Of a stretch of DNA of 64,000 nucleotides, positions 1 to 12,136 are shown piece after piece. The DNA lies in the NCBI GenBank assembly GCA_900317505.1, contig ONHB01000013.1, forward strand, positions 1 to 64,000, in the 5' to 3' direction. How positions within the stretch are numbered: position 1 is the first letter of the stretch; each line of letters begins with the position of its first letter. The notes below the pieces were generated by a model. The model made no database searches. It saw nothing but the letters and a program-made list of their open reading frames with translations, and was not told where the DNA came from. A program made the translations under genes and the position numbers. Source of the stretch: an uncultured Lachnospiraceae bacterium. GTDB taxonomy: Bacteria; Bacillota; Clostridia; Lachnospirales; Lachnospiraceae.

Positions 1-1
1 A

Positions 2-1519
<1,518 letters not shown>

Positions 1520-1535
1520 TCAGGGATTATTATTT

Positions 1536-4184
1536 ATGCAACAAATTTTTAGCAAAGCAGAACTTCAAAAGGTGCAGAATCATTTCTGCACCTTATCACA
1601 TTTATTCGCATATTGTGTGGATATGGACGGCCAGAAACTGACAGAGATGTCAGGTGATGAAGAGGGAATCGCCTATATCCGCAAATTTCTTTCGGAAGAG
1701 GACTTTTATCAGGTTTACAAGCGTATTGCTGATAGTACGTTGGAGGATATTCTGGTAGAGCCTACCCGTTATGCCAATCTCAAGCTGGCAGCAGTCTGTG
1801 TCACTTCGCAGGGAAGCCGCACCAACTGCTGGCTTTTATGTGCCATTATCAAGGATGCGGCAGACGATCAGATGCCGGAGGCACCGGTTGAGGGTATTTC
1901 AATGGATGATCTGTATCATGCGCTGGATATGCTTGCCAGTGTTGAGCGCAAGCTTGTTCAAAATGAGATCGATGTCCGGAATGCAAGGAGTGAGAGCCAG
2001 AAGAGCAAGTATTCGGAAACGGAAATGAGCTCGGCGCTCAGACGCACGGAGGCCATGACAGAGGTGGTGCAGTATCTGGAAAGCACGGAAAGCTTTGAGG
2101 ATACCACCGGGGAAATTCTCAAGATTGTCGGGGAATATCTGGAGGTCAGCGCTGCAAGGCTGTTTCAGGTTGAAAAAGATGAAGACTATGTTGATCTGAT
2201 CTCTTTTTATCAGGCTCCGACACTTTCACGCACGGTTGGCAACAAGGTCAAGGGAATCCCTCGTGGGCTTTTACTTGGAGAAGATAAGCCACTGATTCTT
2301 TCTGCTAACTCTCTGGCATCTGCCGGTATGCATGCTGAAATGCTGCAATACCATATCAGGGCAGTGGTTGCTTTACCTATTTACGTCAATAAAAAGCCTG
2401 CCATGTATTTTTGCGTGATAGAGCATGAAAAAAACCGCATCTGGCGCAAGGATGAGGTTAAATATATCAGTGATGTTGTCAAGGTGGTGCAGAGCCTGCT
2501 TGATAAACGTATCCAAAACAGCTCTCTGGTTGGATCCTATGCATCCCTGCAGGAGATTCTGGATAATGTCGGTACCTGCATCTATGTCAAAGATTCGCAG
2601 ACAGGAAAAGCGCTTTTTGCCAACAAATTGTTTAAACAGGTCTTTGCAGCCGAGATCAAGGAGCATCAGATCGATGCCTTTTTGGAGCTGGCAAAGCCGA
2701 CAGGAATTAAAGAGGGCTATTACGAGATCTACCATCAGAAAAAAGACAGATGGTACGATATGTATCATGTGCTGATACGCTGGATCGATATGAGTCAGGT
2801 TGATCTGTACGCATTGTACGATATTACAGATAAAAAGGTTTACCAGAAAAAGATCGAACAGCAGGCCTATACGGATTTTCTGACAGGTCTTTACAATCGT
2901 ATGTGCTGCGAGAGGGATCTGGCACGTTTCATTGATCTTGCCAAGCAAAACAGGCAAAGAGGTGCCCTGCTATATCTGGATCTGGATGATTTTAAGCATA
3001 TCAATGATGGACTGGGACACCAGTACGGAGATATTTTACTGCAGTCGATTTCCCATGGCTTTGTACAGATCAAGGGAATCGAGGATACCTGCTACCGCAT
3101 GGGTGGTGATGAATTTGTCATTATCGTGCCACCCAAGAGCTTTCATCTGCTGGATGAGATCGTAAGTGACATCCGCAAGATGTTCAGCAGACCGTGGATG
3201 CTAAAGGACGCAGAGTATTACTGTACCATGAGTATGGGTACCTGTGTTTATCCTGAGGACGGTGACAATGTTGCCGACCTGATCAAAAAAGCCGATATTG
3301 CGATGTATGAGGCCAAGACAACCGGCAAAAACCGCGTCGCCAAGTTTTCCGATAAATTGTCTTCTGTTTCGAGCCGGAGACTGGATATGGAAAAAAATAT
3401 GCGTGATGCCACGGTCAATGCGTGCTCTGAATTTGCCGTATATTTCCAGCCGATCATGGACGTACAAAAGGAAGACAGTCCCTGTGTGGGCGCCGAGGCA
3501 CTCGTGCGTTGGAACTCAGCGGCACTGGGCTTTATCTCGCCGGCGGATTTTATCCCGCTTGCAGAATATCTTGGACTGATTACACCGATCGGCACATATG
3601 TATTAAGAGAATCCTGCTATGCGTGCAAGAGATGGAACGAGAGCGGCCATCCCGAATACAAAGTCAATGTCAATCTGTCGGTTGTACAGCTTTTACAGAA
3701 TGACATTGTCGATGTTGTAAAAAGAGCTTTGGCAGACAGCGGGCTTGCACCCGAAAACCTGACCTTGGAGGTTACGGAAAGTCTTGCCATCAACGACATG
3801 GAGCGCATGCAGAAGATCCTCAATGCCATCCGCGCGCTGGGCGTAAGGATCGCATTGGATGATTTTGGAACCGGATATTCGTCACTTAAGCATATCCGGG
3901 AGATCCCTTTGGATGTTATCAAGGTGGATCAGGTATTTGTAAAAGATCTGACAAAGGATGAGTATTCACAATCCTTTATCAAGATGGTCGCAGAGCTGGC
4001 AGCAGCGATTGATGTCAATGTCTGCGTCGAGGGAATAGAAACCAGGGAACAATTTGAAGTGTTGGAAGGAATGAAAGTACAGATGGTACAGGGATATTTT
4101 TTTGATAAACCTTTACCACGGGATGCTTTTGAGGAAAAGTATGTTAAATCAGACACCATTTCCCAATCGGGGGGACAGAATTGA
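1536..4184 (+). CDS. Bifunctional GGDEF-EAL c-di-GMP signalling protein
   Basis: This is a probable cyclic-di-GMP synthase/phosphodiesterase of 882 residues. Roughly the first 150 residues resemble a PocR-type sensory domain (a weak inference). A helical linker and a GAF-like region (about 165-325) and a PAS-like region (about 340-440) follow. The GGDEF domain carries an intact GGDEF motif near residue 523. The EAL domain has EALVRW near 652 and DDFGTGYSSL near 776. Both catalytic signatures are intact, so either or both activities are possible. There is no obvious membrane segment, so it probably senses a cytosolic signal. Its 3' end overlaps the next gene by 44 bp, which suggests translational coupling. 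Confidence 0.93.
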   Translation: MQQIFSKAELQKVQNHFCTLSHLFAYCVDMDGQKLTEMSGDEEGIAYIRKFLSEEDFYQVYKRIADSTLEDILVEPTRYANLKLAAVCVTSQGSRTNCWLLCAIIKDAADDQMPEAPVEGISMDDLYHALDMLASVERKLVQNEIDVRNARSESQKSKYSETEMSSALRRTEAMTEVVQYLESTESFEDTTGEILKIVGEYLEVSAARLFQVEKDEDYVDLISFYQAPTLSRTVGNKVKGIPRGLLLGEDKPLILSANSLASAGMHAEMLQYHIRAVVALPIYVNKKPAMYFCVIEHEKNRIWRKDEVKYISDVVKVVQSLLDKRIQNSSLVGSYASLQEILDNVGTCIYVKDSQTGKALFANKLFKQVFAAEIKEHQIDAFLELAKPTGIKEGYYEIYHQKKDRWYDMYHVLIRWIDMSQVDLYALYDITDKKVYQKKIEQQAYTDFLTGLYNRMCCERDLARFIDLAKQNRQRGALLYLDLDDFKHINDGLGHQYGDILLQSISHGFVQIKGIEDTCYRMGGDEFVIIVPPKSFHLLDEIVSDIRKMFSRPWMLKDAEYYCTMSMGTCVYPEDGDNVADLIKKADIAMYEAKTTGKNRVAKFSDKLSSVSSRRLDMEKNMRDATVNACSEFAVYFQPIMDVQKEDSPCVGAEALVRWNSAALGFISPADFIPLAEYLGLITPIGTYVLRESCYACKRWNESGHPEYKVNVNLSVVQLLQNDIVDVVKRALADSGLAPENLTLEVTESLAINDMERMQKILNAIRALGVRIALDDFGTGYSSLKHIREIPLDVIKVDQVFVKDLTKDEYSQSFIKMVAELAAAIDVNVCVEGIETREQFEVLEGMKVQMVQGYFFDKPLPRDAFEEKYVKSDTISQSGGQN

Positions 4185-6024
4185 TGCATTAAAACAAAAG
4201 ATCGAGGGCTTTAAAAGAAACTCCGTTGATTACCAGTTTACACAGTATCTGGATCAGGTGCTGCACAAGCTGCAGATGACGGAGACTGATCTTGAAAAGA
4301 CGGAGAAACATCTGGTACACAGCTATCAGATGTATTTGCAGCGAAACGGATTGGTGCAGCCGCCGGTACAGCCGGGGCAGGGGAATGTACCGGTGCAGAA
4401 TGGACCGCGGTATACACAGACTGTGTCACAGAATCAGAACGGGCAGCCCATGTCACAGTATGCACAGAACGTATCGCAACAACCAGTGCCGCAAATGCAG
4501 CAAAATATGCAGCGGCAGGCACAGCAGCAATTCTGGCAGCAGCCGCCGGTTCAGCCAACACCGCCGCAGCCTAAAAATAAACGGACCTTGGAATACAAGA
4601 TCGGAACCGCATTTTTGGGTGTGGTCGGAATTATATTTATTCTGATCGCGTTTGTTACATTTGGACTGCAGTATATGAGCTCCACTTTTCAGGGGATTTT
4701 GTTTTACATCTTAGGCATTGCGATCTTTGCGGGATCCGAGTTGTTTTTAGCAAAACGACTGGAAAAGTTTTCTTATTTTGTGAGCGGACTTGGCATCGCG
4801 GGACTGTATATCACGACAATACTCAATTATCTGTATTTAAAGATATTTCCGTCATATGCAGCACTTATCATAACGGTTGTGGTCACCGCATTTTTTATCT
4901 GGTACAGCCGCAGAAAAGATTCGGCAATGATACGTATTATCTGTCTGCTGGGATGTTATATATCCCTGGTACCGCTTGACAATCTTGACAACCTGATGGC
5001 ATTTGCCATTCCGTCATTTATCGTTTTTGCACTGAATCTGGCTGGATGCCTGTGTCCGGTCAGGGGAAAAAATGTAGTAGCCGATTATGTGCAGTATATC
5101 AGTACGATTGCTTTCTTATTTTATATGAATATTCTGCTTTATATGTCAGGGCTGCAGATGTGGCCGATGTACATTCTGGTATGTGACTGTATCTTGAATC
5201 TGCATCTGTTGTGCATGAGCAGAGATAAAAACGTACAATACCTGATCCTGTATTGGGCAGCCAATGTATTTTTCCTTGGATTTTTATGGAGTGTTGGCAA
5301 TTACGAAGACTGGATGATCTGGGGTGTGGTTGGCGTAGCAGTGATTGGTGCGGTATTTACCTTCCTTTACCGCAAGAGCAATCTGTTTTGTGCACCTTAC
5401 ATTGTGGCAGCTATATATGCACTGGTCGCATTTGAAAGGTGTGACAATAAGCTGGCTGTATGTCTGTGTGCCATGATCGTTTTCATTATCAACAGGCTGT
5501 TTGCGGTGACCCGCAAGGAATATGCGCCGGTAGATGCTATTTATACCATGTTTGCCGTATTGTATGTATGCTTCCTGACAAGAAACGACGATGTCCGCCT
5601 GCTTGGCTATGCATTTGCCTGCGTGATCATCATCGGAGCGTTTTTTGTTAAAAAGTATAAACAATATCATTTATATACCGCAGTGTCGTTTGCATGGCTG
5701 TTTCTGCTGACCGAAAGAATGTATCCGCTGATCTGCAGTGTATTGATCTGTATTCTGGCAGCAGCACTGATCGGTGGCGGTTTTATCAAAAAAGACAAAC
5801 CGATCCGTATTTACGGCCTATGCCTTATGATCTTTGTGGCGCTTAAGCTGGTAGGCTATGACTTTAAGGAAGCGGAATCCATGACAAGGATCATTGTATT
5901 CCTGGTCGTTGGTCTGGTTATCCTTGGTGTATCCTTCTTATATATATACTTGGAGAAAAGACAGGCAGAGCAACAGCAGGCACAGCAACAGAATTTTATT
6001 TTTGACCCCAACATCAAAATATAG
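4141..6024 (+). CDS. Polytopic membrane protein with Gln-rich N-terminal region (DUF2339-like)
   Basis: The function is unknown. I chose the ATG at 4141, inside the upstream gene, because GAGGAAAAGT sits just before it; an upstream in-frame start at 4102 has no such site. The protein (about 627 residues) begins with a short helical segment (about 1-60). A Gln/Pro-rich linker (about 70-145) follows, with many PQ, QQ and QPP stretches. After residue 155 there are well over ten hydrophobic helices, ending in a short charged, Gln-rich tail. The architecture resembles DUF2339-type envelope proteins, but no diagnostic motif is visible. Overlap with the c-di-GMP gene suggests coexpression, not necessarily a shared role. 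Confidence 0.8.
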   Translation: MLNQTPFPNRGDRIDALKQKIEGFKRNSVDYQFTQYLDQVLHKLQMTETDLEKTEKHLVHSYQMYLQRNGLVQPPVQPGQGNVPVQNGPRYTQTVSQNQNGQPMSQYAQNVSQQPVPQMQQNMQRQAQQQFWQQPPVQPTPPQPKNKRTLEYKIGTAFLGVVGIIFILIAFVTFGLQYMSSTFQGILFYILGIAIFAGSELFLAKRLEKFSYFVSGLGIAGLYITTILNYLYLKIFPSYAALIITVVVTAFFIWYSRRKDSAMIRIICLLGCYISLVPLDNLDNLMAFAIPSFIVFALNLAGCLCPVRGKNVVADYVQYISTIAFLFYMNILLYMSGLQMWPMYILVCDCILNLHLLCMSRDKNVQYLILYWAANVFFLGFLWSVGNYEDWMIWGVVGVAVIGAVFTFLYRKSNLFCAPYIVAAIYALVAFERCDNKLAVCLCAMIVFIINRLFAVTRKEYAPVDAIYTMFAVLYVCFLTRNDDVRLLGYAFACVIIIGAFFVKKYKQYHLYTAVSFAWLFLLTERMYPLICSVLICILAAALIGGGFIKKDKPIRIYGLCLMIFVALKLVGYDFKEAESMTRIIVFLVVGLVILGVSFLYIYLEKRQAEQQQAQQQNFIFDPNIKI

Positions 6025-6101
6025 TATGATTAAATAAATATAAATAGAGGCATTTGCATTCACTATTAAAACAAAATAAGAGACAGCAGGAGTTGAGTAA
6101 G

Positions 6102-7802
6102 ATGGAAAATGAAGTAAAAATAGATGCAACCGAAGAAAGTGGAGAAAAAGTATCCAAAAACTTTATTGAGCTTGAAATAGAAAAGGACCTTGCAGAGGGC
6201 GTTTATGATACCGTGCATACACGTTTCCCTCCGGAGCCCAACGGATATCTTCATATCGGACATGCAAAGAGTATTATCTTAAACTACGGACTTGCCAAAG
6301 AATATGGCGGAAAGTTCAATATGCGTTTCGATGATACCAATCCGACCAAAGAAAAATCCGAATTTGTGGAATCCATCAAAGAGGATATCGCATGGCTTGG
6401 AGCTGACTGGGAGGACCGTCTGTTTTTTGCATCCGATTATTTTGATCAGATGTACGAAGGCGCGATCAAGCTGATCAAAAAAGGAAAAGCTTATGTTTCC
6501 GATCTTTCTGCTGAGGAGATCCGTGAGTACAGAGGTACTCTGACAGAGCCCGGAAAAAAGGATCCGTATTCAGACCGTTCCATCGAGGAAAATCTGGATC
6601 TGTTTGAACGTATGAAAAACGGTGAGTTTGAGGATGGAAGCAAGGTACTGAGAGCTAAAATCGATATGACATCACCCAATATGAATATGCGTGATCCGGT
6701 TATCTACCGTGTTGCACATATGTATCATCACAATACAGGAGATAAATGGTGCATCTATCCGATGTATGATTTTGCACATCCGATCGAGGATGCCATCGAG
6801 GGCATCACACATTCCATCTGTACTCTGGAGTTTGAAGACCACAGACCTTTGTATGACTGGGTAGTCAGAGAGCTTGAATATCCGAGACCACCGAGACAGA
6901 TTGAGTTTGCCAAGATGTATCTGACCAATGTCGTAACCGGTAAGAGATATATCAAAAAGCTGGTTGAGGATGGTATCGTAGACGGCTGGGATGATCCGCG
7001 TCTGGTATCCATCGCAGCCCTCAGAAGAAGAGGCTTTACACCGGAGTCCATCCGCAAGTTTGTAGAGCTGTGTGGTATTTCCAAGGCCAATGCATCTGCA
7101 GATTATGCGATGCTTGAATATTGCCTGAGAGATGACTTAAAGCTTAAGAGAAGCCGTATGATGGCTGTTCTTGATCCGATCAAGCTTGTGATCGACAATT
7201 ATCCGGAAGGTCAGACAGAGATGCTTACAGCAGCCAACAACATGGAAAATCCGGAGCTTGGCGAGCATGAAATTCCTTTTGAAAGGGAATTATATATTGA
7301 GCGGGATGATTTTATGGAAGAACCGCCCAAAAAGTATTTCCGTCTTTTCCCCGGCAATGAAGTACGTCTGATGCATGCTTACTTTGTAAAATGCGTAAGC
7401 TTTGAAAAAGACGAAAACGGCAAGGTTACAGTTGTACACTGTACTTATGATCCCGCTACCAAAGCCGGAAGCGGTTTCAGCGAAAGAAAAGTAAAGGGAA
7501 CCATTCACTGGGTTCCGGTACACAGTGCGGTAAAAGTAAAGGCACGTCTGTATGAAAATATTATTGATGAGGAGAAGGGTGTTTACAATGAGGAAGACGG
7601 CAGTCTGAACTTAAACCCTCATTCTCTGACAGAGCTTGATAATTGTTATGTAGAGCCCGCAATTAAGGGTGCCAAGGCATATGACAGCTTCCAGTTTGTA
7701 AGAAATGGTTTCTTCTGTGTAGACTACAAGGATTCTACAGAAGACGAGCTGGTATTCAACCGTATTGTATCCTTAAAGAGTTCTTTCAAGTTGCCTAAAT
7801 AA
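6102..7802 (+). CDS. glnS: Glutaminyl-tRNA synthetase
   Basis: It charges tRNA-Gln with glutamine. The class I HIGH motif is present as [12 protein letters not shown] near residues 40-52. The later [14 protein letters not shown] region and the C-terminal anticodon-binding beta barrels match GlnRS rather than GluRS. The expected KMSKS-type loop reads [10 protein letters not shown], a form I associate with clostridial GlnRS. The start at 6102 (ATGGAAAAT) follows CAGGAG; an in-frame ATG at 6054 lacks a ribosome site. Length is about 566 residues, normal for the family. The DUF2225 gene follows after 30 bp. Having GlnRS implies that direct charging is possible; GatCAB is not in the window. Confidence 0.96.
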   Translation: MENEVKIDATEESGEKVSKNFIELEIEKDLAEGVYDTVHTRFPPEPNGYLHIGHAKSIILNYGLAKEYGGKFNMRFDDTNPTKEKSEFVESIKEDIAWLGADWEDRLFFASDYFDQMYEGAIKLIKKGKAYVSDLSAEEIREYRGTLTEPGKKDPYSDRSIEENLDLFERMKNGEFEDGSKVLRAKIDMTSPNMNMRDPVIYRVAHMYHHNTGDKWCIYPMYDFAHPIEDAIEGITHSICTLEFEDHRPLYDWVVRELEYPRPPRQIEFAKMYLTNVVTGKRYIKKLVEDGIVDGWDDPRLVSIAALRRRGFTPESIRKFVELCGISKANASADYAMLEYCLRDDLKLKRSRMMAVLDPIKLVIDNYPEGQTEMLTAANNMENPELGEHEIPFERELYIERDDFMEEPPKKYFRLFPGNEVRLMHAYFVKCVSFEKDENGKVTVVHCTYDPATKAGSGFSERKVKGTIHWVPVHSAVKVKARLYENIIDEEKGVYNEEDGSLNLNPHSLTELDNCYVEPAIKGAKAYDSFQFVRNGFFCVDYKDSTEDELVFNRIVSLKSSFKLPK

Positions 7803-7832
7803 AGAGATAAATGATATTGGAGAAGGGTTTTC

Positions 7833-8708
7833 ATGGATCAGAATTTACTATCCGGGTTAAGTGATTTTGGACTGGGCAATTTGGAAGGTCTGGACATCTA
7901 CGATACACCCGGGAATGATAAAAACGACGATGGGGATTTAGCAAATAAGGGGAAAACGGTTATAAAGGAAGAGGATATGGTTTTTGACAAATCCTTTACC
8001 TGTCCATTGTGCGATAAGGAATTTAAGGCCAAAATGGTGCGTGCCGGCAAGGTGCGTACATTGGAATCTGATCGAGATCTCAGACCGCGGCACGAAAATA
8101 TAGACACATTAAAATATGACATTATTGCCTGTCCGCATTGTGGTTATGCAGGGTATGGAAAGAACTTTATGTATCTGACACCCAGCCAGAGAAAGGCAAT
8201 CAAGGACAATATCTGCAGCAGCTTCAAGCCTAAAAAGACTGAAAATGCGCTGCCGTATTATACCTATGATGAAGCCTTGGAGCGTTATAAGCTTGCACTG
8301 GTCAATGCGATCGTCAAGCATGGAAAGGCAAGTGAAAAGGCATATATCTGTTTAAAGACTGGATGGCTGTTTCGGGGCATGCAGGAAGCACTTTCTGCTG
8401 ATGATCCTGATTATACCAGCAAAAAGCGTGAATACGAGCAGACCGAAAATCAGTTTCTGCACAATGCATATGATGGCCTGATCAAAGCAAGGGAAAATGA
8501 GACCTTCCCGATCGCCGGAATGGATATGTTTACACTGGATTACCTTCTGGCCAATCTTGCCATCCGCTTTGAAGAATATGAAACCGGTGCCAAATTAGTA
8601 GCCAATCTTCTTGCTGCCAAGGGAACACCCAACAGGATCAAGGATAAAGCGCGGGATCTCAAGGCAGATATTATTAAAAAATTGAGAGAGCAGAAAGTTC
8701 ATGAATGA
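7833..8708 (+). CDS. DUF2225 family zinc-finger-like protein
   Basis: This is a cytosolic protein of 291 residues whose molecular role is unknown. Two CxxC pairs (CPLC near residue 53 and CPHC near 99) flank a short basic stretch containing RDLRPRHENID, the hallmark of DUF2225. They probably form a zinc ribbon. The C-terminal half is helical and TPR-like. The gene has its own site (GGAGAAGGG). Its last 8 bp overlap the start of the MocR regulator, so the two are probably translationally coupled. Confidence 0.85.
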   Translation: MDQNLLSGLSDFGLGNLEGLDIYDTPGNDKNDDGDLANKGKTVIKEEDMVFDKSFTCPLCDKEFKAKMVRAGKVRTLESDRDLRPRHENIDTLKYDIIACPHCGYAGYGKNFMYLTPSQRKAIKDNICSSFKPKKTENALPYYTYDEALERYKLALVNAIVKHGKASEKAYICLKTGWLFRGMQEALSADDPDYTSKKREYEQTENQFLHNAYDGLIKARENETFPIAGMDMFTLDYLLANLAIRFEEYETGAKLVANLLAAKGTPNRIKDKARDLKADIIKKLREQKVHE

Positions 8709-10110
8709 ATTAATGATTCCGCTGCAAAAGGATTCGGGTGACCATCTGTATCTTCAGATTTACAACTATATAAAGAATGAAATCCGCAAGGGAAGCATGC
8801 CGGCAGGGCAGAAGCTTCCTTCTACGCGGGCACTGTCAGAGCATTTACAGGTAGCCCGCAGTACGGTGGATTTTGCATATGGACAGCTCTTATCAGAGGG
8901 ATATATCGAATCAATCCCCTATAAGGGCCATTTTGTTTGTGAAATAAGCGGTATTTACCAGCCGGTTGATACGGTTCTGCCCCAAGAGGTGGAAAAGAAA
9001 AAGGAAAGCTACCGGTATGATTTTTCACCCAACAGCATTGATATAGGAGCATTTCCCTTTGATACCTGGCGAAGGATATCCAAAACGGTTTTTCTGGATG
9101 AGGACAAGGATATTTTTGCCCTGGGTGATTCCAAGGGCGATCTGAGACTTCGGCAGGCAATCTGCCGTTATCTGCATGGAAGCAGGGGCGTTGTCTGTAC
9201 CCCGGATCAGGTGATCGTGGGAGCCGGAAATGACTATCTGTTGATGCTCTTGCAAAAGATTTTGGGAAACCGCACCAGGGTCGCGGTGGAAAATCCGGCA
9301 TATCTTAGGGCTGCACGTATTTTTGCTTCCGGTGGGGATACGGTCTGCCCGGTTGAACTGGATGAGAGTGGCATGCGTGTGGATCTTCTGAAACAGTCCG
9401 GCGCCAGAATTGCCTATGTGACACCGTCAAGACAGTTCCCGACAGGAATTGTTATGCCAGTAGGGCGCAGAAGTGAAATCTTATCCTGGGCCAATGCAGA
9501 GGATGGACGTTATATTATAGAGGATGATTATGATAGTGAGTTCCGCTATAAGGGAGTGCCGATTCCTTCACTTCAGGCTCTGGACAGGAAGGGAAAGGTC
9601 ATCTATCTGGGAACCTTTTCCAAATCCATTGCACCGGCTATCCGTGTCAGCTACATGGTGCTGCCGCCTGAGATGACAAAGCAGTACGAGGAAAAGCTGG
9701 GATTTGTTTCATCAACCGTATCAAGGATTGATCAGGCGATATTGTATCATTTTCTGGAAGAAGGGCATTTCGAGCGTTACCTGAATAAGATGAGAAAGCT
9801 GTACAAAGGAAAGCACGATCTTTTGATGGAACAGCTAAGGCCTTTCAGGGCAGATTTTGATATTTCCGGTGAGCAGGCCGGGCTTCATGTGATCCTGACA
9901 GCAAAGAAGCCTGATGCAACAGAGGATGAGCTTTCGCGGCTTGCAAAAGAGCAGGGCTGTCATGTATATGCAATGGGCGATTACCGTCTGGATTTTCTGG
10001 GAAGTGTCCATACAGAGAGGCCGGCTGCCGTGATCCTGGGATATGCGTCGATGACGGAGAAAGAGATTGTGGACGGAACAGAGGCTTTGAAAAAAGCGTG
10101 GGAAATATAA
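8701..10110 (+). CDS. MocR-family PLP-dependent transcriptional regulator
   Basis: This is a GntR-type winged helix (about residues 1-75, with LPSTRALSEHLQVARSTVDFAY) fused to a fold-type I aminotransferase-like domain (about 100-469). The PLP-lysine region reads GTFSKSIAPAIRVSYMV, and EDDYDSEFRY is the usual DxD/Y segment. At 469 residues it has the standard MocR/PdxR length. Members often control vitamin B6 or amino-acid genes, but no pdx gene is nearby, so the target is unknown. It overlaps the DUF2225 gene by 8 bp and is followed by a terminator hairpin. Confidence 0.93.
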   Translation: MNELMIPLQKDSGDHLYLQIYNYIKNEIRKGSMPAGQKLPSTRALSEHLQVARSTVDFAYGQLLSEGYIESIPYKGHFVCEISGIYQPVDTVLPQEVEKKKESYRYDFSPNSIDIGAFPFDTWRRISKTVFLDEDKDIFALGDSKGDLRLRQAICRYLHGSRGVVCTPDQVIVGAGNDYLLMLLQKILGNRTRVAVENPAYLRAARIFASGGDTVCPVELDESGMRVDLLKQSGARIAYVTPSRQFPTGIVMPVGRRSEILSWANAEDGRYIIEDDYDSEFRYKGVPIPSLQALDRKGKVIYLGTFSKSIAPAIRVSYMVLPPEMTKQYEEKLGFVSSTVSRIDQAILYHFLEEGHFERYLNKMRKLYKGKHDLLMEQLRPFRADFDISGEQAGLHVILTAKKPDATEDELSRLAKEQGCHVYAMGDYRLDFLGSVHTERPAAVILGYASMTEKEIVDGTEALKKAWEI

Positions 10111-10131
10111 GAAAAGTAAAAAAACAGTATA

Positions 10132-10171
10132 AAAACAGCAGATGCATGATATGATAAGCACCTGCTGTTTT
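10132..10171. terminator. Bidirectional intrinsic terminator
   Basis: AAAACAGCAG (10132-10141) and CTGCTGTTTT (10162-10171) form a perfect 10-bp stem with a 20-nt loop. A- and T-runs on the two sides let it serve both the MocR gene (+) and the convergent small-protein gene (-). Confidence 0.8.
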
Positions 10172-10219
10172 GAATTGACTGATAAATATTGCAGATAGAT
10201 AATAGCCTGCGACCGGACT

Positions 10220-10579
10220 TTAAGCTTCCTCGTCTTCTAAAGAAGTTGTCTTTGCGCCGCTGTCATCTTCATCCTCTTCATCGAAAAACTCTTCTACAAC
10301 AGCATCCTGATCGTCAGAAGCTTTTTCTTCTGTTGCTGCCGGCTGTTCTGCTTCCTTGGGAGCTTCCAAAGTATCGCCTGCTGTATCGGAATTGGGATTC
10401 AGCTGAACGTAATTGCGTTTTTTACTTTCCGGTTCTTCTTCAAAGAAATCAAAGTCGTCGTCAGTATCTTCGTCATCAAAATATGCTGCGTCCTGTTTTT
10501 TAAAATAAAAGTATGCGCCTGCGGCTGCTGCGCCGATTGTCGCACCTAAAATCAATAATGTGTTTAATTTTTTTGCCAT
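10220..10579 (-). CDS. Small membrane-anchored acidic protein
   Basis: I recognise no family. The 119-residue protein starts MAKKLNTLLILG with one hydrophobic helix (about residues 6-26) followed by YFYFKK, so it looks like an N-terminal anchor. The rest is strongly acidic and low in complexity (runs of D/E, with a few KKR residues), probably disordered. AAAGGAG precedes the start (read on the minus strand). It sits alone between MocR and a divergent TetR gene. Small anchored acidic proteins of this type recur in Lachnospiraceae, but no function is implied. Confidence 0.72.
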   Translation of the reverse strand: MAKKLNTLLILGATIGAAAAGAYFYFKKQDAAYFDDEDTDDDFDFFEEEPESKKRNYVQLNPNSDTAGDTLEAPKEAEQPAATEEKASDDQDAVVEEFFDEEDEDDSGAKTTSLEDEEA

Positions 10580-10753
10580 ATGAAACTCCTTTCGGGCACC
10601 GGTTGATGCGTTGACTCTATTTTAAAGGAAAACGTGCTATAAAACAAGATGCAGAGCATTTTTTTTAGAATGTATTTATAGATTTCTGCCGTGTTGAAAT
10701 GCCTTTTTTCTTATGTTAAGATAGGGTATAAATATGAGATTGAGGTTATATCT

Positions 10754-11368
10754 GTGAACGAAAAATTTTTTGATCTAAAGAAAGAAAAACAGGACCGTAT
10801 GATCAATGCGGCATTAAAAATATTTGCTGTCAACGGATATCAGAAGGCAAGTACGGATGATATCGTCAAAGAGGCCGGCATTTCCAAAGGCCTTTTATTT
10901 CACTATTTCGGCTCCAAGGCCGGTGTCTATACTTTTATGTATGAATATAGTTCCCGATTTATGACAATGGAGCTGGAGCGTGCCGTGAGTCTCAGGGAAA
11001 AGGATCTGTTTCTTTTGTTAAAGCAGATGGAAGAGGCCAAGTCCGTGCTTTTAGCCAATTATCCTTATATGCAGAAATTTTTGCTGACACATATAGATTT
11101 AAAGGATGAGGAAATCAAAAAATCTGTAGCACCGTATGTTGATAAGGTGCCACAGATCATGGGTGAAGTTATGAGCCGGGCTGATTATGACCGGATCAAG
11201 GATGAGGTGGACAAGGATCTGCTTGTCCGTACGATGTACTATGTCACAAGAGGCCTCATGGAGACAGCACTTACGACTGGAATGGGACCGGAGCTTGTCT
11301 TAAAGGAAGCTACAGATTATTATGAAATGATGCGTCAGCAGTTTACCAAGGAAGAGTTTCTTGACTGA
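10754..11368 (+). CDS. TetR/AcrR family transcriptional regulator
   Basis: This is a ligand-responsive repressor type. The N-terminal HTH is clear: a helix with the sequence KASTDDIVKEAGISKGLLFH, followed by YFGSKAGVYTFMYEY, about residues 25-65. The remaining helical domain (about 66-204) would bind an effector. I prefer the GTG at 10754 (TTGAGG eight bases upstream) over the longer reading from 10691, whose extra residues do not look like protein. It stands divergent to the small acidic protein and ends only 6 bp from the convergent DUF6062 gene. The target is unknown. Confidence 0.88.
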   Translation: MNEKFFDLKKEKQDRMINAALKIFAVNGYQKASTDDIVKEAGISKGLLFHYFGSKAGVYTFMYEYSSRFMTMELERAVSLREKDLFLLLKQMEEAKSVLLANYPYMQKFLLTHIDLKDEEIKKSVAPYVDKVPQIMGEVMSRADYDRIKDEVDKDLLVRTMYYVTRGLMETALTTGMGPELVLKEATDYYEMMRQQFTKEEFLD

Positions 11369-11374
11369 TCGCTT

Positions 11375-12136
11375 TTATTTATTCTGCTGGTAAAAGGGAT
11401 CGGCAGGATAACCGCCCCAGAGCTTCTGCATGCCGCGCTGGATGGCATCCTTGGAGTTTTTCCAGTCGGCATCCTTGTTGCGGTAGTCGAATTTTTCAAC
11501 CAGCCATGCCACATCCTCTCCGACACGTTTCATATTTGTCTGCATCAGTTCAAACAGGAGAGGATAAAAAGCTTCTTTTTGCTTGTCGTTAAGCTGCTTG
11601 TCAGCCTCTGCACAGATATCGCCAAAATGGTAAAGGCACATGCCTTTGCTTTTTTTGAGCATCTTTGTCATTTCATCATCTTTTTTATACATAAAGAAGA
11701 AAGTATCCAGGTATCTTTGATAGGTTGCTTTAAAGGAATTGCAGATATAGCAGGACTTTTCTCTTTCTCTGACCCAGTTAGCCATGGAATTGGTGGTCTC
11801 GGTGCTTTTTTTCATTTTGTTCATCAGAGAAACCTTGCCGGGAGCAAACATCTTGACCTGCTTGTCCAGTTCCTTGTTGATCTGTACATAGTGTGTCTTT
11901 AAGATCCAGCCGTTTCCGAGGGTGTTGCCGTATTCAAACATTTTTTTGAAATGCGTCCGGCAGAAACCGGCGGCATCGGTCTGGTCGCGCATATCACTTT
12001 CCATATAGGATGAGCCGGAGCCGAGAACCAGATCTAAAAGATCCTGCTCAACGTTGCGTTCGATGTAGCAGAAGGGACATTCGTCGTCGGCATTGAAGGC
12101 ATCGGTTAAAGGAATGGTGTAGAGTGTTTCTTTCAT
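11375..12136 (-). CDS. DUF6062-like cysteine-containing protein
   Basis: This is a 253-residue soluble protein of unknown function. It begins MKETLYTIPLTDAF and carries a CPFCYIERN motif near residue 20, CRTHFKKM, a second CYICN motif and CLYHFGDIC. These paired Cys and His residues suggest metal or cofactor binding. The start at 12136 is set by GGGAGG upstream on the minus strand; the longer reading adds a hydrophobic stretch without a ribosome site. It converges on the TetR gene. The DUF6062 name is from memory of similar proteins. Confidence 0.75.
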   Translation of the reverse strand: MKETLYTIPLTDAFNADDECPFCYIERNVEQDLLDLVLGSGSSYMESDMRDQTDAAGFCRTHFKKMFEYGNTLGNGWILKTHYVQINKELDKQVKMFAPGKVSLMNKMKKSTETTNSMANWVREREKSCYICNSFKATYQRYLDTFFFMYKKDDEMTKMLKKSKGMCLYHFGDICAEADKQLNDKQKEAFYPLLFELMQTNMKRVGEDVAWLVEKFDYRNKDADWKNSKDAIQRGMQKLWGGYPADPFYQQNK